Below are positions 19,365 through 26,935 of a DNA stretch of 45,933 nt, piece by piece; within the stretch, counting starts at the first letter, position 1, and every line of letters begins with the position of its first letter. The notes beneath the pieces were generated by a model. That model ran no database searches and was not told where the DNA came from. It worked only from the letters and a program-made list of their open reading frames with translations. This stretch comes from Comamonadaceae bacterium (lineage in GTDB: Bacteria > Pseudomonadota > Gammaproteobacteria > Burkholderiales > Burkholderiaceae_C): the NCBI GenBank assembly GCA_027485235.1, contig JAIXRJ010000035.1:1-45933 (forward strand), written 5' to 3'. A program made the position numbers and the translations under genes.

Positions 19365-20351
19365 ATGACACACCACCGTCGCCGTGAATTCCTGAGCGCT
19401 TCTTTGGCTCTGAGCCTGCCTGTTTGGGCCACCACGGCGGGGGCGCAAAGTCCTGCAGCCTGGCCACAGAAGACCATCAAGATTTTGGTGCCCAATCCCG
19501 CCGGCGGCAGTGCCGACTTGTTCCCCCGCTTGGTCTCGGAAGCCCTGTCGAGCAAGCTGGGGCAAACCATCGTGATTGAGAACAAACCGGGCGCGGCGGG
19601 CAACATTGCGGCCGAAATGCTCTTCAATGCCGAGCCCGATGGCTACACCCTGATGGCCGCGCCGCCGCCGCCCCTGTCCATCAATGTGAGTCTGTACCCC
19701 AAGCTCAATTACGACCCGGCCAAGTTCGTGCCCATCACGGTCTTCTCTTTGGTGCCCAATGCCTTGATGGTGCACCCCTCGGTGCCTGCCAATTCGGTTC
19801 AGGAGCTGATCGCCTACGCCAAAGCCAATCCGGACAAGCTCAGCTACGCCTCCCAAGGCAACGGCTCTACGGCGCACCTGACGGCGGAGTTGTTCAAACA
19901 AAAGACGGGCACCAAGCTGGTCCACGTGCCCTACAAAGGCGATGCGCCAGCGGTGGCCGATTTGCTGGCCGGGCATGTGAACGTGATGTTTGGCAACGTG
20001 GCGCAAGCATCGGGCCATTTGCGCAGTGGCAAGCTCAAGGTTTTGGCGGTCACCAGTGCCAAGCGCATCCCGAGCATGCCTCAGACCCCCGCCTTGCAGG
20101 AGATGGTGCCCGGCGTTGTGGCGGTGGCTTGGTTTGCCTTGGTGGCCCCGCCCAAGACCCCCATGGCCATTGCACAGCGACTGTCCACAATGATCGGGGA
20201 GATATTGCGCACCCCTGAAATGGTGCGCCGTTTTGCCGAAGTGGGGGCCGAGCCCATTGGCAACACACCCGAAGAGATGGCGCAGTGGATGAAGGAAGAC
20301 ACCGAGCGTTGGCGTCAGGTCATCAAGGCCGGTGGCGTGACCATCGACTGA
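19365..20351 (+). CDS. Bug/TctC-family periplasmic binding protein
   Basis: A 328-residue solute-binding protein of the tripartite tricarboxylate transporter (Bug) family, expanded in Burkholderiales. The N-terminus HRRREFLSASLALSLPV has a twin-arginine-like signal and a cut site near AGAQ. Family motifs: ILVPNPAGGSADLFPRLVSEALS, IENKPGAAGNIAAE, GTKLVHVPYKGDAPAVADLLAGHV and AVTSAKRIPSMPQTPALQE. Ligands are usually carboxylates, often aromatic or dicarboxylic acids. Neither tctA nor tctB is in the window, which is common for such orphans. It is the third gene of the oxygenase unit, suggesting it binds the oxygenase substrate. It converges on sulP with 12 bases between stops. Confidence 0.93.
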   Translation: MTHHRRREFLSASLALSLPVWATTAGAQSPAAWPQKTIKILVPNPAGGSADLFPRLVSEALSSKLGQTIVIENKPGAAGNIAAEMLFNAEPDGYTLMAAPPPPLSINVSLYPKLNYDPAKFVPITVFSLVPNALMVHPSVPANSVQELIAYAKANPDKLSYASQGNGSTAHLTAELFKQKTGTKLVHVPYKGDAPAVADLLAGHVNVMFGNVAQASGHLRSGKLKVLAVTSAKRIPSMPQTPALQEMVPGVVAVAWFALVAPPKTPMAIAQRLSTMIGEILRTPEMVRRFAEVGAEPIGNTPEEMAQWMKEDTERWRQVIKAGGVTID

Positions 20352-20363
20352 CCCCTACCCGCT

Positions 20364-22049
20364 TTAAATATTGGCCGCCGCGATGTCATTGGGCAACGGT
20401 GCCAACTGAGCCAGGGCTTGCAGGGCATCTGCATCGGTGCGGTACATCTTCAGAAGGGGATGCGGTGACAACTCGCCTGCACGTTTGAGCGCTGTCTCGA
20501 CCGGCAGTTTGATGCCGCTGATGTGCAGTGTGATGCCCCGACTGGCCAGTTGCCGCTGCAAATGGCCAAAGGTTTCCACACCGGTGGCGTCGACCCGGTT
20601 GATGGGTTGTGCAAACAGGCACACGTCTTGCACATCGGGGTGCCCGGCCAAGTGTTCGGTGATGGCGCGCTCAAAGCCGCTGGCGGCGGCAAAGTCCAAC
20701 TCAGCGTCCATGCGCACAGCGTACAAATGGGACGCCAGTGGCGGCAGTTTCCAAAGGTGACGGTCCCGCAAGCTGCCGTCGGGGTGCAGGCCCACTTCGA
20801 TGATGCGCGGGTGCAGTCGGGTGTGTAAAAAGTGGCTCAGGCCCACCAGCACGCCGGCCATCACCCCCCAGTAAATGCGAGGGGCGGTGGCCAAGGTGAT
20901 GGCGAAGGTCACACCCGCCGTCATGGTCTCCACCCGGTCAATGCGCCAGAGTTTGAGGAACTGTTGGGGCTGGAACAGGTTCAGCACGGCCACGATCACG
21001 GCAGCGGCCATGACCGAACGTGGTACGTATTGCAGCGCAGGCATGAGCAGCAGCAAAGCCAGCAAGACAAAGCCGATGGAGGCCACCACGGCCCAGCCGG
21101 AGCGGGCGCCTGCGTACAGCATCAAGGCCGAGCGTGAAAACGAGGTGCTGGTGGGGAAGCTGCCCGAGAAAGCCGAGGCCAGTTTGGCCAGGCCTTGGGC
21201 AAACAACTCGGTGCTGTCGTCCCAGCGTTTGCCGTCGCGCTGGCACTCGATGCGGGCGCTCGATGCCGTTTCCAGAAAGCTCACCAAGGCGATCACCATG
21301 GCGGGCACCCACAGCTGGTTGAGCCTGTCCAGGCCCGGCCAGTGTGGCCAGTAAAAGTCGGGCCAACCTGCGGGGAGCAGGCCCACCACGGTGCCGTGTT
21401 GTTCATAGCCGCTGACATAGCCCAAGGCCGAGGCACAGGCCATGACCAGCATCACACTGGGCCAGCGTGGTTTGAATCGGCGCAGCAAGAGCAGCACGGC
21501 CAGACTCACCAAGCCAAAAAATGCGGGCCATCCGGTCAGCCAGCCCCCCCAAGTCTGCACGTTCCAGCTCCAGACCTTCACACCCAACAAGGCGGGCACT
21601 TGCGAAGCCATGATCAGCAAGGAGGCCGCTTGCGTGAAACCCATCATCACCGGGGAGCTGACCAGATTGATCAGCCACCCGTAATGGCCTAAACCCAACA
21701 GCAATTGCATGCCGCCCGACAACAACGACAGCCACACGGCCAGTGAAACCCATTCAGACGAGCCGGGTTCGGCCAGGCCCGTGAGAGACGCACCGATCAG
21801 CACACAGGTGAGCGCAGCCGGGCCGACCGACAAACGATTCGCACTGCCCAGCAAAGCGGCCAGCAAAGCGGGCCAAAGGCAGGCGTAAAGTCCGGTGACC
21901 AATGGCATGCCTGCCAGACCTGCGTAGGCCACGGCTTGCGGAATCATGACCAGCGCCACCGTCAATCCGGCCAGCATTTCGGTGCGCGCAAGCGGGCCTG
22001 TCAGGCGAGGCCATTGGCGGAAGGTCAAAAAGCGTTGCATGTCAGGCAT
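20364..22049 (-). CDS. SulP-family anion permease with STAS domain
   Basis: A 561-residue secondary transporter: an N-terminal membrane part of 10-12 helices starting ARTEMLAGLTVALVMIPQAVAYAGLAGMP (the SulP signature region) and a C-terminal STAS domain of about 110 residues (AVRMDAELDFAAASGFE to HISGIKLPVE). Members carry sulfate, bicarbonate or other anions. It is the last gene of a minus-strand run of two Bug proteins and a sulfatase, 23 bases after the sulfatase stop, so sulfate is the likeliest cargo; direction (uptake or release) is open. A second, more distant SulP lies at 32796-34475. Confidence 0.93.
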   Translation of the reverse strand: MPDMQRFLTFRQWPRLTGPLARTEMLAGLTVALVMIPQAVAYAGLAGMPLVTGLYACLWPALLAALLGSANRLSVGPAALTCVLIGASLTGLAEPGSSEWVSLAVWLSLLSGGMQLLLGLGHYGWLINLVSSPVMMGFTQAASLLIMASQVPALLGVKVWSWNVQTWGGWLTGWPAFFGLVSLAVLLLLRRFKPRWPSVMLVMACASALGYVSGYEQHGTVVGLLPAGWPDFYWPHWPGLDRLNQLWVPAMVIALVSFLETASSARIECQRDGKRWDDSTELFAQGLAKLASAFSGSFPTSTSFSRSALMLYAGARSGWAVVASIGFVLLALLLLMPALQYVPRSVMAAAVIVAVLNLFQPQQFLKLWRIDRVETMTAGVTFAITLATAPRIYWGVMAGVLVGLSHFLHTRLHPRIIEVGLHPDGSLRDRHLWKLPPLASHLYAVRMDAELDFAAASGFERAITEHLAGHPDVQDVCLFAQPINRVDATGVETFGHLQRQLASRGITLHISGIKLPVETALKRAGELSPHPLLKMYRTDADALQALAQLAPLPNDIAAANI

Positions 22050-22072
22050 GCCCGATCTTAGCCGCCGGGGCC

Positions 22073-23401
22073 TCAGCGCTGCGGCATGTCTTTGACCGAG
22101 TAGCCCAGGCTGACGGTGGCGTCTTCAGGAATGGCAGGTACGGTGGCATCCCAGGCTTCCCAAGCAGCGCGCAGGTTTTGCAGTGTCTCGGGCTGGTGTT
22201 GGGCCAGGTTGGCGCGTTCGCGTTCGTCAGCCGTGATGTTGAACAGGTAGTCGTGGCTGTCCACCCGCAGGTATTTGTAATCGCCCATGCGCAGGGCCCG
22301 TTGCCCCCGGTGGTTCATGCGCCAGTGCAGGGGCCGCTCGAACTGATGCTGGGCATCGCGCAGCACAGGCAGCATGGACACGCCATCAAACGGGTGCGCG
22401 GCATCGGCTTGCGCCCCGGCCAGCTCGACCATGGTGGCCGACCAGTCCATGGTCATGCAGTGCTGGGTGGAGGTGCCGCCGGGTGCAATGACGGCGGGCC
22501 AGTGCGCGATCCATGGCACGCGGATGCCGCCTTCGGTCAGGTCCATTTTGCCGCCCACCAGCGGCCAGTTGTCAGAAAAGCGCTCGCCGCCGTTGTCGCT
22601 GGTGAAGACGATCAGGGTGTTGTCGAGTTGGCCCGTCTTTTTGAGCGCGTCCACCACCCAACCCATGCCTTCGTCCATGTGGTGGATCATGCGGTGGTAG
22701 GTGTGGATGTTGCCGCCGTGCAGGTGGAACAGGTTGTCCTTGACCTCTTGGGCCAGCGCGTGGTCTTCGCGGGTTTCCCAGGGCCAGTGCGGCGCGGTGT
22801 AGTGCAGGCTCAAAAAGAAGGGGGTGCCTTGTGCCGCGCCCGGCGCCATGCGTTCGACAAAGTCGACCGCCTTGTGGGAGATCAAGTCGGTCAGGTAGCC
22901 GTCTTCGTGTTTTTCTTCCTCGTTGGTGTACAGGTCGTGGGTGCCGTTGTTGCTGGCGTGGGTGAAGTAATCCACCCCACCCGACATGGGACCAAAGAAC
23001 TCTTCGTAGCCCGATTTGATCGGGCTGAAGTGCGGCGGGTAGCCCAGGTGCCATTTGCCGATCAAGGCCGTGCGGTAGCCGCTGGCCTTGAGCAAGGACG
23101 GCAGCGTGGGGTGCTCGGGCGGCAGGCCCAGCACGGTGCTGCCCTTGCTCTTGCTGTTGATGGGCTCGTCGGCGCCACCGCGCAGGCGGTACTGGTAGCG
23201 CGCCGTCATGAGCGCAAATCGGGTGGGCGAGCACACTGGCGAGTTGGCGTAACCCTGTGTGAACTTGAGGCCGCCAGCGGCCATTTGGTCGAGCACGGGC
23301 GAGACCTTGCCGAACTTCGCGTCGCGCCCGCCGTAGCAACCGAGATCGGCAAAGCCAAGGTCGTCGGCCACGATGAAGATGATGTTGGGGCGTTGGGTCA
23401 T
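22073..23401 (-). CDS. Sulfatase (Cys-type), cytoplasmic
   Basis: A 442-residue type I sulfatase of the alkaline-phosphatase superfamily, hydrolysing organic sulfate esters. The N-terminus NIIFIVADDLGFADLGCYG gives the metal-binding Asp13 and Asp14. The formylglycine motif is CSPTR with Cys57, which must be converted by a formylglycine-generating enzyme not seen here. Further family parts are GKWHLG, FFLSLHYTAPHWPWE and VFTSDNGGE. There is no signal peptide, so the enzyme should be cytoplasmic and act on an imported ester. The start lies seven bases after the stop of a Bug gene and the stop 23 bases before sulP, so all are probably one operon. The sulfate ester is unknown. Confidence 0.93.
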   Translation of the reverse strand: MTQRPNIIFIVADDLGFADLGCYGGRDAKFGKVSPVLDQMAAGGLKFTQGYANSPVCSPTRFALMTARYQYRLRGGADEPINSKSKGSTVLGLPPEHPTLPSLLKASGYRTALIGKWHLGYPPHFSPIKSGYEEFFGPMSGGVDYFTHASNNGTHDLYTNEEEKHEDGYLTDLISHKAVDFVERMAPGAAQGTPFFLSLHYTAPHWPWETREDHALAQEVKDNLFHLHGGNIHTYHRMIHHMDEGMGWVVDALKKTGQLDNTLIVFTSDNGGERFSDNWPLVGGKMDLTEGGIRVPWIAHWPAVIAPGGTSTQHCMTMDWSATMVELAGAQADAAHPFDGVSMLPVLRDAQHQFERPLHWRMNHRGQRALRMGDYKYLRVDSHDYLFNITADERERANLAQHQPETLQNLRAAWEAWDATVPAIPEDATVSLGYSVKDMPQR

Positions 23402-23408
23402 ACGTGCT

Positions 23409-24374
23409 TCAGTCGACCTTCATGCCGGTGGCGCGGATGATGCGGCCGTATTGGTCAGAGAGTTTTTTCAGGCGGGCGGCAGCAGCCGATCCGGTCAAGC
23501 CTTCGTAGGCCATGTCGAGTTCGCTCAGGCGGGTTTGCAGTTCTGGACGGGCCATGGCGTCGGTGATGGCTTTGGCCATCGTTTGCATCAAGGGTTCGGG
23601 CGTGTTGCCCGGGGCCATGACGACGTAGAGCACTTCGCTTTCCAGCTCCTTGAAGCCGGCCTCGGCAACGGTGGGGACCTCAGGCGCCAGGCGTGAGCGT
23701 TTGCTGCTGGTGACGGCCAGTGCGTTGACCTTGCCGCCTTTGACTTGCGGCAGCATGCCGGGCGTGGCCAGCGTGCCGCCGTCTACCTCACCGGCCACCA
23801 CGGCCATCACGGCCGGTGAATTGCCACGGTAGGGGATGTGCACCAGACGCGTGGCTGCCGAAAGGTTGGCCATGTTGACCCACAGATGTCCTGGCGAGCC
23901 GTTGCCGCCCGAGCTGAAGTTCAGGCTGCGCTCACGTGCAGCTTGCAGAAAGTCTTTCGCCGTCTTCAAGCCCGTGTTGGGGTGAACGCCCAAGAGCAGG
24001 CCCGAGCTGGAGATGACCACCAGCGGCTTGAGGTCCGCGTCCTTGAAGGGCATCACCTTGTAGATGTGGGGGTTGATGGTGTGCGTGGTGTCGATGCCCC
24101 ACAGCAAAGTGTGGCCATCGGCGGCAGATTTGGCCACCGCATCGGCGCCCACATTGCCCGAAGCACCGGCTTTGTTTTCCACCACAAAGGCTTGGTTGAA
24201 TTGCTTTTGCAAGACATCGCCTGCGGCTCGCGCCAAGATGTCGGACGGCCCGCCCGGCGGGAAACTGTTGATGAACTTGACCGGCTTGTTGGGCCAGGGG
24301 GCGGTTTGGGCGATGGCCGAGGTGCCCAACATCAGGGCCAGCTTGGCCAGCAAAAATGTGCGGCGACAGGTCAT
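23409..24374 (-). CDS. Bug/TctC-family periplasmic binding protein
   Basis: A 321-residue Bug protein. The signal MTCRRTFLLAKLALMLGTSAIAQ has a pair of arginines (Tat-like) and a cut site after AIAQ. Motifs: FINSFPPGGPSDILARAAGDVLQ, VVENKAGASGNVGADAVAKS, RLVHIPYRGNSPAVMAVVAGEVDGG and AVTSSKRSRLAPEVPTVAE. It lies 18 bases after another Bug gene and seven before the sulfatase. Two different Bug proteins next to each other suggest two related ligands or paralogues that diverged after duplication; by eye they are clearly distinct. Confidence 0.93.
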   Translation of the reverse strand: MTCRRTFLLAKLALMLGTSAIAQTAPWPNKPVKFINSFPPGGPSDILARAAGDVLQKQFNQAFVVENKAGASGNVGADAVAKSAADGHTLLWGIDTTHTINPHIYKVMPFKDADLKPLVVISSSGLLLGVHPNTGLKTAKDFLQAARERSLNFSSGGNGSPGHLWVNMANLSAATRLVHIPYRGNSPAVMAVVAGEVDGGTLATPGMLPQVKGGKVNALAVTSSKRSRLAPEVPTVAEAGFKELESEVLYVVMAPGNTPEPLMQTMAKAITDAMARPELQTRLSELDMAYEGLTGSAAAARLKKLSDQYGRIIRATGMKVD

Positions 24375-24392
24375 GGTGTGTTCCTTCAGGGT

Positions 24393-25352
24393 TCAGTCCA
24401 GCTGGACGCCGGTGGCTTTGATGGGTTTTTCCCATCGTGTCAGATCGGCTTTTTGTGCGGCAGCCAATTCGATTGAGCTGGAGCCGATGGGTTCATAGCC
24501 CAGTTTGATCATCTTGTCTTTCATGGCTTGATCGCGTGCGATTTTCATCATGGCTTTTTCCAGGCGTTCCAGGGCTTCACCCTTGAGGCCGGCCGGGCCA
24601 TACATGGCGAACCAGGCCGTGGCGTCCATGTTGATGCCCGACTCCTGGAGCGTGGGCACTTCGGGCACTTGGGTGTCGCGCTTGCTGCCGGTCACGGCAA
24701 TGATGCGAGCCTTGCCGCTGCGGTGCAGCTCGGCGGTTTCGCTGACCACATCAAACTTGTAATCGATGTGGCCACCCAGCAAAGCATTGTTGGCCGGGGC
24801 ACCGCCCTGAAACGGCACATGGTTCAGTTGCACGCCGGTAGATTGCTCCATCAGCACGCCCATGAAGTGGGGCAAAGTGCCTGCGCCTGGCGTGCCGTAA
24901 CTGTTGGTACCCGGTTGGGCTTTGGCTTTGGCGATCATCTCGCCCACGTTCTTCACGCCCGAGGCCGGGCCCGCCACCACGCCGAACTGAAAGCGGGCAA
25001 TTTGCGAGACCGGTGTGAAGTCCTTGACCGGGTCGTAGTCGAGTTTTTTGTAAACGTGGGGAAACAGCACCATGGGGCCGCTGGGCAGCACGATCACGGT
25101 CTGGCCGTCGGGCTTGGCGGTTTTCACCAAGTTCAGCGCAATGCGGCCACCCGCGCCCGGTTTGTTGTCGACCACGATCGGGCTGAAATCTTCGCGCAAG
25201 GCGTCGGCCACCAGCCGAGCCATCACGTCGGCCGAACCACCGGGCGGGAAGCCCACCAGGATTTTCAGGGGCGGTTTTTCTTGGGCATGGGCGCACAAGC
25301 TTGCCATGAGCAGCAGGCCAGAGCCCAAAAGGTGGGGAATGGATTTCATCAT
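24393..25352 (-). CDS. Bug/TctC-family periplasmic binding protein
   Basis: A 319-residue Bug protein and first gene of the minus-strand sulfatase/SulP run. The reading frame is open far upstream, but ATG 25352 follows TGGAGA and begins MMKSIPHLLGSGLLLMASLCAHAQ, a standard Sec signal peptide. Motifs: ILVGFPPGGSADVMARLVADAL, VVDNKPGAGGRIALN, GVQLNHVPFQGGAPANNALLGGHID and AVTGSKRDTQVPEVPTLQESG. The operon promoter should lie in the 249-base gap to the SNase gene, which contains a TTGAT-CTC-ATCAA palindrome at 25444-25456. Confidence 0.92.
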   Translation of the reverse strand: MMKSIPHLLGSGLLLMASLCAHAQEKPPLKILVGFPPGGSADVMARLVADALREDFSPIVVDNKPGAGGRIALNLVKTAKPDGQTVIVLPSGPMVLFPHVYKKLDYDPVKDFTPVSQIARFQFGVVAGPASGVKNVGEMIAKAKAQPGTNSYGTPGAGTLPHFMGVLMEQSTGVQLNHVPFQGGAPANNALLGGHIDYKFDVVSETAELHRSGKARIIAVTGSKRDTQVPEVPTLQESGINMDATAWFAMYGPAGLKGEALERLEKAMMKIARDQAMKDKMIKLGYEPIGSSSIELAAAQKADLTRWEKPIKATGVQLD

Positions 25353-25601
25353 GAAGCGATTTCTCCAGAATGGATGGATGATGACTTGCGGTGAGCCAAG
25401 CAGTGCAAGCGTCTGCTCCACAATGTAGGCTGTTTTGCGGTGATTGATCTCATCAACCATCCCCCTGAAAACCCTGATGCAAGCGATGACACAGTCTCCA
25501 TTCCAGCGTTTGGCCTCTATCGATGACCTCTTGCTTGACCGCCTGTGCCGTTTGTCTTCGGTGGTCCATCGCCGACGTGGCCGGTTCGTCAAGGGCGCGG
25601 G

Positions 25602-26105
25602 GTGAAGCGCCGACTGGTGCTGGGCCTGTGGTGCCTGGTGTGGCCTTGGCACTTGTGGGCGCAGGCAGTGCCTTGGACCGCCTGGGTCAGTTGGGTCATG
25701 GATGGCGACACTTTGCTGCTGGTCCCGCAAGGGCAAAAGGAGCCTGTCACTGTGCGCATTGACGGCATCGATGCCCCTGAGACCTGTCAGCCCGGTGGTG
25801 AAGCCTCACGGGATGCCATGATCCGCTTGGTCCTGCGCAAAACCGTGCAGGTGCAGCCATTCGGTCAAGACCATTACGGCCGCCAGCTTGCACAGGTGAG
25901 CATCGACGAGGTGGATCTGGGGGCCGAGATGGTGCGCAGCGGCATGGCCTGGGCTTACCGTTACCGGGTCGGGGCTGGGCCTTATGCCAAATTGCAAAAG
26001 GCCGCTCAAAAAGACAAACGCGGCTTGTTTGCAGCATCCGATGCGGCGATGGCGCCGCCCGTGTTCAGAAAGTTTCATGGCACATGCCATGCGCCCTTGA
26101 ATTGA
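25602..26105 (+). CDS. Thermonuclease-like (SNase) secreted nuclease
   Basis: A 167-residue protein with a signal-like N-terminus (KRRLVLGLWCLVWPWHLWAQA) and one staphylococcal-nuclease domain. Catalytic and calcium positions are recognisable: VMDGDTLLL, VRIDGIDAPETCQ (Arg and Glu) and QDHYGRQLAQV (second Arg). The C-terminal part LGAEMVRSGMAWAYRYR and KDKRGLFA is also typical. The likely start is GTG 25602, which puts the signal peptide at the N-terminus; the open frame begins at 25545 but the added residues look non-coding. It should act outside the cytoplasm on nucleic acid. It converges with moeB. Confidence 0.85.
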   Translation: MKRRLVLGLWCLVWPWHLWAQAVPWTAWVSWVMDGDTLLLVPQGQKEPVTVRIDGIDAPETCQPGGEASRDAMIRLVLRKTVQVQPFGQDHYGRQLAQVSIDEVDLGAEMVRSGMAWAYRYRVGAGPYAKLQKAAQKDKRGLFAASDAAMAPPVFRKFHGTCHAPLN

Positions 26106-26134
26106 GGATTTGACGGGCTGGACTTTTGCGAGTC

Positions 26135-26148
26135 GGCGCTTCAGCGCC
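26135..26148. terminator. Short GC hairpin between convergent genes
   Basis: GGCGCTTCAGCGCC is a self-complementary block in the 53-base gap between the SNase and moeB stops. Its position suits a shared terminator, but there is no T-run, so this is tentative. Confidence 0.3.
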
Positions 26149-26158
26149 TGAGAGCAGT

Positions 26159-26935
26159 TCAAACAGCGGATTCTCTCCGGAGTGCTGCGCAGACGGGGCA
26201 CTGGGCGTTGCGAGCCATGCGGATGTCGGTCCATGTCAGGTCGCGCCCGTCCAGCATCAAGAGGCGACCGGCCATGTGGCTGCCCATGCCGCTCAAAATT
26301 TTGAGGGCCTCGGCCGCTTGCACGCTGCCGATGATGCCCACCAGCGGCGCGAACACCCCCATGGTGGCACAGCGGCTTTCTTCGGGCGCTTGCTCGGGCG
26401 GAAAGACGCAGGCATAGCAAGGCGCATCGGGGCGGGTGCTGTCCAACACCGAGACTTGACCGTCCATGCGGATGGCTGCACCCGATACCAGCGGTTTGCC
26501 GTGCTGAACGCAGGCCCGGTTGACGGCGTGGCGGGTTTCAAAGTTGTCGCTGCAGTCGATCACCACGTCGGCCTGTGCCACCAAGGTGTCCAGCAAGGCG
26601 GCATCGGCGCGTTGGGTGATGGGCGTGACTTGCACATCGGGGTTGATTTGGGCAATCGCGGTGCGCACCGAATCGGCCTTGTACTGGCCCACCCGCTCGA
26701 GAGTGTGGGCGATCTGGCGTTGCAAGTTGGTGGCGTCCACCTGGTCATGGTCGACCACGGTGATGTGGCCCACGCCTGCACTGCCCAGGTAGAGGCTGAC
26801 CGGAGAGCCCAGGCCGCCTGCACCAATGATCAGGGCATGCGCGGCGAGCAGCTTTTCTTGGCCGTCGATGCCCAGTTCCTCGAGCAGGATGTGCCGCGAA
26901 TAACGCAGCAACTGGGCATCATCCATGGCGCTCAC
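26159..26935 (-). CDS. moeB: MoeB/ThiF-family adenylyltransferase
   Basis: A 258-residue E1-like enzyme that adenylates the C-terminal glycine of a sulfur-carrier protein (MoaD for molybdopterin, or ThiS). Features: N-terminal LLRYSRHILLEELGIDGQEKL, nucleotide motif IIGAGGLGSPVSLYLGSAGVG, VDHDQVDATNLQRQI, DCSDNFETRHAVN and two zinc CxxC-type pairs (CYAC and CPVC near the C-terminus). It lacks a C-terminal rhodanese domain. MoeB and ThiF cannot be separated reliably by eye and some bacteria use one protein for both. Its start overlaps the ctpA stop by four bases, so it is translated with ctpA. Confidence 0.88.
   Translation of the reverse strand: MSAMDDAQLLRYSRHILLEELGIDGQEKLLAAHALIIGAGGLGSPVSLYLGSAGVGHITVVDHDQVDATNLQRQIAHTLERVGQYKADSVRTAIAQINPDVQVTPITQRADAALLDTLVAQADVVIDCSDNFETRHAVNRACVQHGKPLVSGAAIRMDGQVSVLDSTRPDAPCYACVFPPEQAPEESRCATMGVFAPLVGIIGSVQAAEALKILSGMGSHMAGRLLMLDGRDLTWTDIRMARNAQCPVCAALRRESAV

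Noticed and set aside
22178..23440. 420-codon plus-strand open frame opposite the sulfatase
   Set aside because: Val/Gly/His-rich shadow of a clear sulfatase gene.
24393..25736. 447-codon version of the first Bug gene
   Set aside because: The upstream 128 codons look non-coding; ATG 25352 has a ribosome site and gives a proper signal peptide.
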